Counted from the stretch's first letter, positions 1 to 5,954 are shown. The stretch is DNA of 22,665 nucleotides from an uncultured bacterium (GCA_913050645.1 CAJXAG010000014.1:1-22665); one strand, 5' to 3'. Made by a program: numbers and translations. Notes: generated from the sequence alone by a model not told the origin.

Positions 1-37
1 GCAGCCGGTCCCGACTAAACGCGATATAAAAAGCAAC

Positions 38-71
38 ACCACCATACTCCAATCGATTGGAGTATGGTGGT
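38..71. terminator. perfect 34-nt palindrome, possible terminator
   Basis: The 17-base arms 38-54 and 55-71 are exact reverse complements with no loop bases between them. On the minus strand the palindrome is followed closely by a run of five T, so it may terminate minus-strand transcription; on the plus strand the T run is weak. No gene is visible between it and the window edge, so what it terminates is unknown. Confidence 0.5.
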
Positions 72-141
72 TCTTACGTACGTGAGTGTAAAAGGAAAGG
101 TCTGCTGACAATCCAAACAGCTTCTGTAGGAAGTGTCCGTA

Positions 142-179
142 AGAAAAACCACACAACCTGAGGATTGTGTGGTTTTTCT
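142..179. terminator. intrinsic terminator hairpin
   Basis: A 15-bp perfect stem (142-156 with 165-179) has an 8-base loop, with A-rich and T-rich bases at the foot of the stem. It could work in either direction. No coding region lies between it and the left edge, so it may end a gene outside the window or a non-coding transcript. Confidence 0.65.
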
Positions 180-180
180 C

Positions 181-300
181 TGCATTGCTACAGGCCTGTG
201 GACTTGTAGCATACGCATGATCGTGTGAAAAGAGACTTGCAACACACCAGCATGGTACCTCCGAACTGGCATGTTGCACTTTCTGTGTCTTAGTGATGCA
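181..300. other. non-coding stretch with small stem-loops
   Basis: No credible protein is seen here. A hairpin pairs 187-192 with 205-210. A second pairs 238-244 with 272-278 (tgcaaca/tgttgca) and continues, after a symmetric 2x2 internal loop, as 247-250 with 266-269. Five bases at each end (181-185 and 296-300) are also complementary. These could be the 5' portion of the larger fold that follows, but the link is inferred. Confidence 0.35.
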
Positions 301-302
301 TT

Positions 303-539
303 CATAACTAGAATCCATCCCAAAGTAAATGGCTTGAAACTTGATTCATAATTCGAGCGAAAAACATGGTGGAGTCTGAACCAAACTAATGTTTGATGAA
401 GATGAACCATGGTTTTGTAGCCGAATTATGGAGTAAGGTTCTGCCAAGCAGTCAATTTTCATTCTTGATGAAAATTGATGTCAGGTGCTGTATAAGCGGT
501 TTACTTTGGGATGGGTTCTATACCATCTTATTGGTTATG
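303..539 (+). ncRNA. candidate multibranched structured RNA
   Basis: A 21-bp helix pairs 309-329 with 500-520, with a single non-Watson-Crick pair at 314/515 that reads U-G in the plus-strand RNA. It is extended by 6 bp (303-308 with 534-539) across a one-sided 13-base internal loop. The enclosed region holds arm one (347-355 with 422-430, then 361-370 with 406-416 containing one bulge, then a small 382-386/391-395 hairpin) and arm two (452-462 with 468-478, 11 bp, 5-base loop). I find no tRNA, tmRNA, RNase P or SRP RNA signature motifs. The U-G pair favours transcription of the plus strand, but I see no convincing plus-strand promoter. A DNA element with inverted termini is the main alternative. 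Confidence 0.55.
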
Positions 540-570
540 ACGTGTTAAAACAGTATTTCTTTCATATAAA

Positions 571-590
571 TAAGCGCCCATGGGCGCTTA
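571..590 (-). terminator. 20-nt palindrome overlapping a stop codon
   Basis: Positions 571-580 and 581-590 are exact reverse complements with a GC-rich centre. The stop codon of the minus-strand gene at 588-770 forms the first three bases of the palindrome on that strand. The tail beyond it is AT-rich but has no long T run, so termination is likely rather than certain. Confidence 0.5.
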
Positions 591-770
591 TACTTCTTTG
601 TGATATTTCCACCAGCACTGTGTTCCATCTGCTTCTGTAAGTAGTACATGGTCATACAGTGCTTGGGTGTCAGCGTCGTTTGCATAGCGAACGATCGTTA
701 ACTCTTTCTGTGCGGTACCGTCAGGTACAAAGGCCCGGTCTCCCGTAATGCTCGCGATAAATCGACTCAT
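588..770 (-). CDS. small hypothetical protein (60 aa)
   Basis: I do not recognise this protein. It is a 60-residue soluble-looking polypeptide with mixed charge and two adjacent Trp near the C-terminus (CWWKYHKEV). The start is well supported: an AAGGGAG Shine-Dalgarno lies about six bases before the ATG, which is unusual in this window where most long genes lack one. The stop codon is immediately part of a palindrome (571-590) that probably ends the transcript. It is divergent from rpsF, and inverted arms around its likely -10 (780-810) suggest it has its own regulated promoter. Coding status rests on the ribosome-binding site, terminator and composition; no domain can be named. Confidence 0.65.
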   Translation of the reverse strand: MSRFIASITGDRAFVPDGTAQKELTIVRYANDADTQALYDHVLLTEADGTQCWWKYHKEV

Positions 771-779
771 GTTCGTCTC

Positions 780-810
780 CCTTGCTCTATATAGTAGAAC
801 ATGAGCAAGG
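780..810 (-). promoter_or_regulatory. promoter with inverted arms for the 60-aa gene
   Basis: On the minus strand a TATATA box (788-793) lies about 18 bases after a TTTACC-like -35. Exact 8-base arms (780-787 and 803-810) flank the -10, an arrangement expected for an operator. The inner arm runs into the Shine-Dalgarno, so an RNA-level role is also possible if transcription starts further upstream. Confidence 0.35.
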
Positions 811-907
811 TGGTAAATGTTGCGCCATACAATAGGGTTTTAGCATATTGCTCTCTACCTATATATGTGGTACTTTTGTGCCGTTATAAGTAAGTTTTTG
901 AAAACAA

Positions 908-1471
908 ATGTCAGAAACAACAATGCCAGCAGCTGAGGCAGCAGAGCGTAAAAGTTACGAGCTTGCCTTCCACGTACTTCCAACAGTTGCTGAAGGGGAA
1001 GTGTCAGGTGTATTTGACGCAGTCAAAGCACTTATTACTACAAACGGCGGTGAACTCTTTGATGAGGAAGCGCCAGAGCGATTCGATCTTGCATACGAAA
1101 TCGTAAAGCATATCGAAGGAAAGAACCGTAAGTTCCAGAGTGCATACTTTGGATGGGTGCGCTTCAATGCTCAGGCACAAGCAATTGCGGAGGTGACGCA
1201 AGAGCTTGAGGCAGATACAAACATTCTTCGCTACATGGTGCTTAAGCTTACGAAGGTAGAAGAGGAAAATCCGTTCCGATTCCACGAAGCACTTGCTGCA
1301 GAAAAAACGGTAACAACCGTTGAGGAGTCAGCAGTTGTACCAGATGTTACAACAGTAGAAAAAACTGAAGAACCAGTTGAAGAAAAGAAGGAAGAGGAAG
1401 AAAAGACTGAAGAAGCTACTGAGGTAGACCAAAAGGAGATTGACCAAGCACTTGAGAAGTCAGAGACTTAA
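908..1471 (+). CDS. rpsF: 30S ribosomal protein bS6 with acidic C-terminal tail
   Basis: Small-subunit ribosomal protein S6, which pairs with S18 on the platform of the 30S subunit. Residues about 15-125 match the bS6 core: a beta strand with YELAFHVLPT, a helix over an internal GGELFDEE segment, and the strand AYFGWVRF followed by ILRYMVLKL. Beyond residue 130 the protein continues with about 55 residues very rich in Glu, Lys, Thr and Val; typical bS6 is roughly 95-135 residues, so this tail is extra. The start has no Shine-Dalgarno and an A-rich upstream. A possible -10 (TATAAG, 885-890) would give a leader of about a dozen bases. The order rpsF-ssb-rpsR is the conserved bacterial operon, which supports all three calls. 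Confidence 0.93.
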   Translation: MSETTMPAAEAAERKSYELAFHVLPTVAEGEVSGVFDAVKALITTNGGELFDEEAPERFDLAYEIVKHIEGKNRKFQSAYFGWVRFNAQAQAIAEVTQELEADTNILRYMVLKLTKVEEENPFRFHEALAAEKTVTTVEESAVVPDVTTVEKTEEPVEEKKEEEEKTEEATEVDQKEIDQALEKSET

Positions 1472-1531
1472 GTGCATCTTGGATAACACCTTGTGATGGG
1501 GTAGGATAGAAGGACTAACTAACACAACGAT

Positions 1532-1981
1532 ATGTACTTAAACAAAGCAATGATCTACGGCAATCTCACACGAGATCCTGAGATGAAAGCGCTTCCAAGC
1601 GGTATGAACGTAACATCGTTCTCGCTGGCGACCAATCGTCGCTACAAAGACCGTGACGGAAACTATCAGGACGCAGTAGACTATCACAACGTAGTAGTCT
1701 TTGGCCGACAAGCAGAAACAGTCAATCAGTATCTTAAGAAGGGTTCAGGTGCGTTCGTAGAAGGACGTATGCAGACTCGCTCTTGGGAGAAGGATGGACA
1801 GAAACACTATCGAACAGAAATTGTTGCTGATCGAGTACAGTTTGGCCCACGCCCGGGAGGCGGTGATGGCGGTGCTGGAGCAGCTCCTGCTGCAGCAAGT
1901 ACTGGAGGTGATACGCCAGCAGCACCGGCTACTCCAGATTACCCAGAAGAAGACATCAATCCAGAAGACATCCCATTTTAA
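1532..1981 (+). CDS. ssb: single-stranded DNA-binding protein
   Basis: Binds single-stranded DNA in replication, repair and recombination. Residues 1-105 form the OB fold, with recognisable blocks MYLNKAMIYGNLTRDPE, TSFSLATNR, YHNVVVFGRQAE and GAFVEGRMQTRSWE. After a Gly/Ala/Pro-rich flexible linker (about 108-135) the protein ends with the acidic tip DINPEDIPF, the conserved C-terminal motif that docks partner repair proteins. The length of 149 aa is ordinary. It lies 60 bases after rpsF and before rpsR in the usual operon. An AGAAGGA sequence upstream is too far from the ATG to be a clear ribosome-binding site. The last codons and stop form one arm of the palindromic element 1975-2106. Confidence 0.95.
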   Translation: MYLNKAMIYGNLTRDPEMKALPSGMNVTSFSLATNRRYKDRDGNYQDAVDYHNVVVFGRQAETVNQYLKKGSGAFVEGRMQTRSWEKDGQKHYRTEIVADRVQFGPRPGGGDGGAGAAPAAASTGGDTPAAPATPDYPEEDINPEDIPF

Positions 1982-2106
1982 GAATTAAAATATAACGAAT
2001 CTGCTTCGTTGTGCTGCAGTAAAATATTTTTCAATGTACCACCACGTACACCTCAAAATATTTTCTTTGCACGCCTCGCATATCCGTCATCTTTAATCCT
2101 TAAAAT
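1975..2106 (+). repeat. long palindromic element, copy 1 (ssb-rpsR)
   Basis: This element of about 130 nt folds as a long hairpin. The apical stem is 2035-2039/2046-2050 with a 6-base loop; next is 2021-2030/2055-2064 (AAAATATTTT on both sides); then GTGC/GCAC (2011-2014/2069-2072) and TGC/GCA (2002-2004/2078-2080). An outer arm pairs the end of ssb including its stop (ATTTTAAG, 1975-1982) with CTTAAAAT (2099-2106). The blocks TCGTTG, CTGCAGTAAA and CTTTGCACGCCTCGCAT recur, nearly identical, in the element at 18990-19107. The overall layout resembles a family of long intergenic palindromes seen in other bacteria; that comparison is from memory. Confidence 0.8.
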
Positions 2107-2169
2107 CTGTTGGAAACTTGAAACTTTACCAGCGGTTCTAGCTTAAGAACTAATAACCAAAGACTAACC

Positions 2170-2370
2170 ATGTCAGAAGAAACACAGAAATCTACACTGA
2201 ACAACCACATCGACTACAAGAACATCGCGAAGCTTAAGGCAAACACAAACCCTCACTCACGAATGTACAACCGACGTCGAACAGGTATGACCGCTAAAGC
2301 TCAGCGAAACTTTGCACGAGCAACAAAGCGAGCTCGGTTTATGGCTTTGATGCCGTACATCCAGCATTAA
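2170..2370 (+). CDS. rpsR: 30S ribosomal protein bS18
   Basis: Small-subunit protein S18, partner of S6 on the 30S platform. The 66-residue product carries the family core: IDYKNIAKLKANTN, then the basic RRRTGMTAKAQRNFARATKRAR and FMALMPY near the C-terminus. The short acidic-polar N-terminus (MSEETQKS) replaces the Cys-containing start of many homologues. No Shine-Dalgarno precedes the ATG; the upstream sequence is A-rich. It is the last gene of rpsF-ssb-rpsR and is separated from ssb by 188 bases occupied by a palindromic element, so its translation may be controlled separately from ssb. It is followed by two terminators. Confidence 0.93.
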   Translation: MSEETQKSTLNNHIDYKNIAKLKANTNPHSRMYNRRRTGMTAKAQRNFARATKRARFMALMPYIQH

Positions 2371-2371
2371 G

Positions 2372-2498
2372 CCTAAAGTTGAGAAATATACCCAATCTGC
2401 TTTGTCAGATTAAGAAAAAAGACCCTCACTGGACTAAAGTCCCACTCGGGTCTTTTTTCTTATCTTCCTCGCATCCCGGGCATCTTCTCAACTTTAGG
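2372..2498. repeat. 13-bp inverted repeat enclosing a terminator
   Basis: CCTAAAGTTGAGA at 2372-2384 is the exact reverse complement of 2486-2498. The arms begin two bases after the rpsR stop and enclose the terminator at 2412-2461, giving a nested hairpin of about 127 nt. A short folded insertion carrying its own terminator is one reading. Confidence 0.6.
2412..2461. terminator. bidirectional intrinsic terminator
   Basis: A 14-bp stem (2412-2425 with 2448-2461) ends in AAGAAAAAAG / CTTTTTTCTT, so it supplies a T run in both directions. A nested GGACT/AGTCC hairpin fills the loop. It lies between the convergent rpsR and efp genes and probably ends both transcripts. Confidence 0.85.
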
Positions 2499-2513
2499 AG
2501 GTGGCACAAAAAG

Positions 2514-2543
2514 AAAAAGCGGGTCCTTCCAGGATCCGTTTTT
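2514..2543 (+). terminator. second terminator downstream of rpsR
   Basis: A 12-bp stem (2514-2526 region with 2532-2543) has a 5-base loop and a terminal run of T. Two of its pairs are G-T, which read as G-U in the plus-strand RNA, so it suits plus-strand transcripts better than minus. Confidence 0.65.
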
Positions 2544-2554
2544 TATAATACATA

Positions 2555-2587
2555 CGTCATTGCGAGCCCACAGGCGAAGCAATCCAG
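2555..2587 (+). repeat. REP-like repeat, CATTGCGAGC type
   Basis: The sequence runs CGTCATTGCGAGCC, a short spacer, then GGCGAAGCAATCCAG. The same outer blocks (CATTGCGAGC and GCGAAGCAATCCAG) recur at 9434-9465, and the reverse of the second block starts at 9361. This is a short intergenic repeat of a type seen in many bacterial genomes. Confidence 0.7.
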
Positions 2588-2594
2588 AAAAAGT

Positions 2595-3170
2595 TTACAC
2601 TTTACTCACTCGTTCTGAGTACAGGCCGCTCTCGGTATTCACCGCAATCACGTCACCTTGGTTGATGAACTGAGGTACCTGTACCAAAAAGCCAGTTTCG
2701 AGTGTCACTTCTTTGGTGGCACTACTTGAGGTGTTGCCTTTAACCGCATCAGAAGCTTCTTTTACTTTCAGCTCTACCTTAATAGGGGTGAGGATGCTCA
2801 TAATCTCTTCATCAAAAAGTATTGCTTCTACAACACTATTTCCGGTTACAAATTTTGCGAGGTCACCTACAACAGCTTCATTGAGGCTGAAGCGGTCGCT
2901 TGGGTCAGTAGGGGAACAAAACCAATATTCACCACGGTTTTCATAGAGAAACCTCACATCTTTCTTTTCGATCTCAGCTTCTTGGAGTACGTCTGCTTGA
3001 TGAAAGGTTCGGTCTACCACACCACCAGTGCGAAGGTTTTTCATTTTTACGGCGTTGCTCGCTTTTTGCCGGTCTTTCTTTGAGATATTTGAAGTGAGCA
3101 CAATATATGGATCGCCGTCCATAATTACGGTGCGTTTAGGAAGTATTTCGTTGTAGTTAACCTTTGCCAT
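2595..3170 (-). CDS. efp: elongation factor P
   Basis: EF-P binds between the P and E sites of the ribosome and relieves stalling at proline stretches. The 191-residue length is normal. The KOW-like N-terminal domain has DGDPYIVLTSN and VKMKNLRTGGVVDRTF; the middle OB domain is around residues 67-128; and the C-terminal OB domain ends with the characteristic GDVIAVNTESGLYSERV. By ungapped alignment to the E. coli protein, the loop residue that is the modified Lys34 there is Arg34 here (SKKDRQKA in place of VKPGKGQA). The GKG part of the loop is also absent. It is transcribed towards rpsR. An extended -10 (TGGTATAAC) lies about 30 bases upstream; there is no Shine-Dalgarno. Confidence 0.92.
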   Translation of the reverse strand: MAKVNYNEILPKRTVIMDGDPYIVLTSNISKKDRQKASNAVKMKNLRTGGVVDRTFHQADVLQEAEIEKKDVRFLYENRGEYWFCSPTDPSDRFSLNEAVVGDLAKFVTGNSVVEAILFDEEIMSILTPIKVELKVKEASDAVKGNTSSSATKEVTLETGFLVQVPQFINQGDVIAVNTESGLYSERVSKV

Positions 3171-3202
3171 ATATGTATAAAATCAAAAATAATTATGGCT
3201 AT

Positions 3203-3211
3203 GTTATACCA
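3203..3211 (-). promoter_or_regulatory. extended -10 promoter of efp
   Basis: Minus-strand TGGTATAAC is a TGN-TATAAC extended -10. A start about seven bases downstream gives a short leader of roughly 25 bases before the efp ATG. No clear -35 is seen. Confidence 0.5.
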
Positions 3212-3261
3212 AAACCAGACATTAAAGGCAAAGATGCACAACTTTCACTTAGGTGCCAGAG

Positions 3262-3270
3262 TGATACTAT
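3262..3270 (+). promoter_or_regulatory. extended -10 for the sigma factor gene
   Basis: TGATACTAT (TGN plus TACTAT) lies ten bases before the ATG at 3280. Transcription starting about seven bases downstream would leave only a few leader bases, so the mRNA is probably leaderless or nearly so. Confidence 0.4.
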
Positions 3271-3279
3271 GTACGTACA

Positions 3280-3876
3280 ATGTTAGGAATAACCACCACC
3301 GACAACGCCAAAGAACTGTCTGACGAGGAAATCCTCACGCGCTCACAAGCGCAGCCGTGGATTTATGCAGTATTGCTCGAACGCTACCAAGATGCTTTTA
3401 TGCGTAAGGCACGCAGCATTCTTCATAATCCGCTGGATGCAGAAGAGGTGGTGCAAGACGCATTTACGAAGATCTACATGAATGCAGATAAGTTTAAACC
3501 ACAAGAAGGCGCAAAGTTTTCTTCGTGGGCATATCGTATTCTTATGAACACTGCATTTACGCGATACCAAAAGAAGGTGAAAGAAGGGGAACGATTTACG
3601 TATATAGATCCAGAGTTTGAACATATGGTTGCTGATACAAAGTCAGAAGCAAATATCCGCGAGCGTACCGATGCGATTGAACGCGTGCTCAATCGAATGC
3701 CAGGGCATTTTGTATATGTATTGCGACTACACTATATAGAGAGGTGGCCACACCAGGCAATTGCTGATGAAACAGGGGAGAGTGTTGGGACGGTAAAGGC
3801 ACGTATCCACCGTGCCAAGGCAGCTTTCCGAAAAGAAGCTGAAGATGATGAGGTGATTACACTCCTGAGCGATTAA
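3280..3876 (+). CDS. ECF-type RNA polymerase sigma factor
   Basis: Sigma-70 family factor of the compact extracytoplasmic-function type (198 aa). Residues about 25-95 form region 2: LLERYQDAFMRKARSIL, DAEEVVQDAFTKIYMNADKF and FSSWAYRILMNTAFTRYQKK, containing the polymerase-binding helix and the -10 recognition segment. Residues about 130-190 form region 4, with a helix-turn-helix around HQAIADETGESVGTVKARIHRAKAAFRKE that reads the -35. There is no region 1 or 3. The stop codon is built into a perfect terminator palindrome. The next gene encodes a two-helix membrane protein, but it shows no zinc-binding anti-sigma motif, so a sigma/anti-sigma pairing is only a possibility. Target promoters cannot be inferred. 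Confidence 0.9.
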   Translation: MLGITTTDNAKELSDEEILTRSQAQPWIYAVLLERYQDAFMRKARSILHNPLDAEEVVQDAFTKIYMNADKFKPQEGAKFSSWAYRILMNTAFTRYQKKVKEGERFTYIDPEFEHMVADTKSEANIRERTDAIERVLNRMPGHFVYVLRLHYIERWPHQAIADETGESVGTVKARIHRAKAAFRKEAEDDEVITLLSD

Positions 3877-3904
3877 AAACCTTTCGATCGATCGAAAGGT
3901 TTTT
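3875..3904. terminator. perfect 30-nt terminator palindrome
   Basis: Positions 3875-3889 and 3890-3904 are exact reverse complements, flanked by AAAAACC and GGTTTTT. The sigma-factor stop codon overlaps its first bases. It probably separates the sigma gene from the membrane protein that follows. Confidence 0.8.
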
Positions 3905-3954
3905 TATGTAACCTTTTTTGATAGATCAGGTTATAAAGGGTGCTCTATAAAGAT

Positions 3955-4293
3955 ATGAAAACAACAAATTTTAAAAAAATGAAGCGACGTATTATGCTCC
4001 GGGTGTACTACATCTACGGGCTGCGGCTTTTGCTTGCACCAGCGACACTCCACGTCGCAGTGCTTGCTGCAGCGGTGTATGGTATTGGTTACTTTGTACA
4101 TGTTGCTGCGGTGCTACAAAATCTCTCACGCATTCCACTGGGAGAGGTTGCCCCATGGCTTGTACGTGCGGTACTCCATACCCAAGGAATAACACTCTTG
4201 GTGCTGGGTGTAGCAATACTTGCAGCACTTTCATTGCCGATACAGCTTCCGCAGTATAAGCGATCCCTGCGGAAGGAGGTACAAGCAGTTTAG
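3955..4293 (+). CDS. small two-helix membrane protein, hypothetical
   Basis: I do not recognise this protein. From the ATG at 3955 it is 112 residues: a basic N-terminus (KKMKRRIMLR), one hydrophobic segment at about 31-53 (HVAVLAAAVYGIGYFV), a short external or periplasmic stretch, a second at about 78-97 (GITLLVLGVAILAALSLPI), and a basic tail. An in-frame GTG at 3940 could add five residues, but a TATAAA box (3932-3937) just before it favours the ATG. It lies 78 bases after the sigma-factor gene across a terminator, so it is not clearly co-transcribed. A role in membrane signalling with the sigma factor is conceivable but unsupported. Confidence 0.7.
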   Translation: MKTTNFKKMKRRIMLRVYYIYGLRLLLAPATLHVAVLAAAVYGIGYFVHVAAVLQNLSRIPLGEVAPWLVRAVLHTQGITLLVLGVAILAALSLPIQLPQYKRSLRKEVQAV

Positions 4294-4312
4294 TAATGGA
4301 AGATACGAACAA

Positions 4313-4364
4313 AAAAAACGCGAACAAAAAGCTGCCCTAGGGCAGCTTTTTGTTCGCGTTTTTT
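4313..4364. terminator. perfect 52-nt bidirectional terminator
   Basis: A 26-bp inverted repeat (4313-4338 with 4339-4364) has no unpaired bases, and A and T runs at the two ends. It lies between the convergent membrane-protein gene and recA and should end both transcripts. Confidence 0.9.
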
Positions 4365-4371
4365 GAATTTT

Positions 4372-5493
4372 CTATCCTTTCGCGTCTTCTTTCATTGCCT
4401 TTTTGATGTTGCGCAAGAGTTCGTTTGCTAGCTTCTTTTCAGCCTTTAGTGTTTTTCGTGCTGCGTCGTATCCGCGGCCAAGCTTTACGACGGTAGACTC
4501 ATCACCGCCTGGGGGAGTGTAGCTGTATGAAGCTCCTGCTTTTGCAACCATTTTGTATTTTTCACCCAGTGCAAGCAGTTCTCCTTCACGTGAAATACCT
4601 TCACCGTAGATGAGGTCAAACTCGGTGGTGCGGAATGGTGCAGCAACTTTGTTTTTCACAACTTTCACACGGTGTCGACCACCAACCACTTCGTCACCTT
4701 TCTTGATCTGCGCGATGCGACGAATGTCCAAGCGTACTGAGGTATAGAACTTCAGGGCCTTTCCACCTGGAGTGGTTTCTGGGTTTCCGAACATGACGCC
4801 AATCTGCATACGGATCTGGTTGATGAAAATCACGGTTGTTTTACTATGTGCGACCGTTGAGGTGAGTTTTCGCAATGCTTGACTCATGAGGCGAGCTTGC
4901 TTTCCAACGTGATGTGCACCCATCTCACCCTCAATTTCGTCTTTTGGTGTGAGAGCAGCTACTGAATCAACAACAATGACATCAATCTTTCCGCTTCGTA
5001 CCAAAGAGTCAACGATCTCGAGCGCCTGTTCTCCATGGTCTGGTTGTGAGATAAGGAGTTCGTCGAGCTTAACGCCTATATTCTTCGCATACACAGGATC
5101 CATTGCATGTTCTGCATCAATAAACGCACAGATGCCGCCCTCCTTTTGTGCTTCTGCTACTGCATGTAGGGAAAGCGTTGTTTTACCTGATGATTCAGGT
5201 CCGTAGATCTCGATAATACGTCCTCGGGGGAGACCACCGATACCAAGTGCATCGTCTAAGCCGACAGAACCAGTTGAAACTGAGTCGATATCGACGTGCT
5301 TGGTCTCGTCAAGCGTCATAATCGCCTCATCGCCAAACTTAGTCTTGAGACTGCGTAATGTTTCAGCAATCTCTGTAGAGCCCTTTTTGGGCTCCTCGAC
5401 GGCTTCAACCTTCTTAGTAACTGCCTTTGCTTGCCCGTTAGATTTCTCAGAAATCTTTTGGGCTGTCTTCTTAGTTGATTTTTTTGCTGCCAT
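4372..5493 (-). CDS. recA: recombinase RecA with lysine-rich N-terminal extension
   Basis: RecA forms ATP-dependent filaments on single-stranded DNA for homologous recombination and, where present, for SOS induction. Walker A is GPESSGKT at residues 98-105, Walker B is VIVVDS at about 172-177, and the signature GGKALKFY is near 243-250. The L1/L2 DNA-binding region contains NQIRMQIGVMFGNPET. The first 35 or so residues, rich in Lys, Ala and Ser, precede the normal RecA start and are an addition; the rest is collinear and complete, 373 aa in all. The C-terminus ends in a mixed-charge stretch. There is no Shine-Dalgarno. A palindrome between the likely -35 and -10 (5529-5550) resembles a LexA-type operator. 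Confidence 0.96.
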   Translation of the reverse strand: MAAKKSTKKTAQKISEKSNGQAKAVTKKVEAVEEPKKGSTEIAETLRSLKTKFGDEAIMTLDETKHVDIDSVSTGSVGLDDALGIGGLPRGRIIEIYGPESSGKTTLSLHAVAEAQKEGGICAFIDAEHAMDPVYAKNIGVKLDELLISQPDHGEQALEIVDSLVRSGKIDVIVVDSVAALTPKDEIEGEMGAHHVGKQARLMSQALRKLTSTVAHSKTTVIFINQIRMQIGVMFGNPETTPGGKALKFYTSVRLDIRRIAQIKKGDEVVGGRHRVKVVKNKVAAPFRTTEFDLIYGEGISREGELLALGEKYKMVAKAGASYSYTPPGGDESTVVKLGRGYDAARKTLKAEKKLANELLRNIKKAMKEDAKG

Positions 5494-5518
5494 AACTCGT
5501 ATTTAATTTAGTGTGTAC

Positions 5519-5550
5519 ATTCTAGCATGTGGTGAACGATCGTACACCAC
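5519..5550 (-). promoter_or_regulatory. recA extended -10 with LexA-like operator
   Basis: On the minus strand TGCTAGAAT (5519-5527) is an extended -10. Just upstream, 5529-5550 is a 22-nt palindrome with a single mismatched pair. Its centre is GAAC-GATC-GTAC, one base from the GAAC-N4-GTTC box bound by Gram-positive-type LexA. Position and symmetry fit a repressor site; which protein binds it is inference, and no lexA gene is in the window. Confidence 0.5.
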
Positions 5551-5567
5551 TATGATACGTGGATAAA

Positions 5568-5954
5568 TTACTCAGTCTCCATGGGCTCTACAGATACATA
5601 CACAAACTCTTTGGTATAGCGGCGTACTCGTCCATAGCGATCGTGTGCTTCTACCGTTGCTATAGTATAGCCGTTTTCCAAGACAAGTGCTTCCTTGAAA
5701 TAACCACTTTTGTCAGTATAGATCTGTCGACCATTCAGGGTGAGTTTTACGATATTTTCCGCCGAGCCTTCAAGTGTGACTACGCGTTCTTGTTGTACCA
5801 TCCCTACTTCGTTCGTGAATGCAACGGTTGGTCCAGAAAGTATGAATCGTGCTTGAAACAGTGTGTATGCCACCACAACAGATGTCGCAAACACAATAGC
5901 GCTATAGTACAAGAGGTTGCGTAGTGTTATATGTTTACCAAACAGGGGAGTCAC
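5568..5954 (-). CDS. membrane-anchored Ig-like domain protein
   Basis: A 128-residue protein with a short cytoplasmic N-terminus and one membrane helix (about 15-36, LLYYSAIVFATSVVVAYTLF). An extracellular beta-sandwich follows, with the pattern VTLEGSAENIVKLTLNGRQIYTDKSGYF then a closing strand AHDRYGRVRRYTKEF. This pattern is typical of the small Ig-like or glucodextranase-B-like domains found in many surface proteins; the assignment is by pattern, not by search. It starts 12 bases after the ftsK stop on the same strand, so the two are probably co-transcribed. A role at the cell envelope or division site is suggested only by that neighbourhood. No catalytic residues are evident. Confidence 0.75.
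   Translation of the reverse strand: MTPLFGKHITLRNLLYYSAIVFATSVVVAYTLFQARFILSGPTVAFTNEVGMVQQERVVTLEGSAENIVKLTLNGRQIYTDKSGYFKEALVLENGYTIATVEAHDRYGRVRRYTKEFVYVSVEPMETE

Noticed and set aside
360..380. TGGTGGAGTCTGAACC, resembling the complement of a tRNA 3' end
   Set aside because: No acceptor stem, anticodon arm or complete T-arm can be built around it on either strand.
15..410. 131-codon open frame on the minus strand
   Set aside because: It crosses two strong hairpins and half of the large RNA fold, has no ribosome-binding site, and its composition (many Cys, His, Arg and Thr in no pattern) is not protein-like.
1004..1285. Open frames antisense to rpsF
   Set aside because: They are shadows of a conserved ribosomal protein gene with no start signals.
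2379..2618. 79-codon frame after rpsR
   Set aside because: It runs through two terminators and a REP-like repeat into the end of efp.
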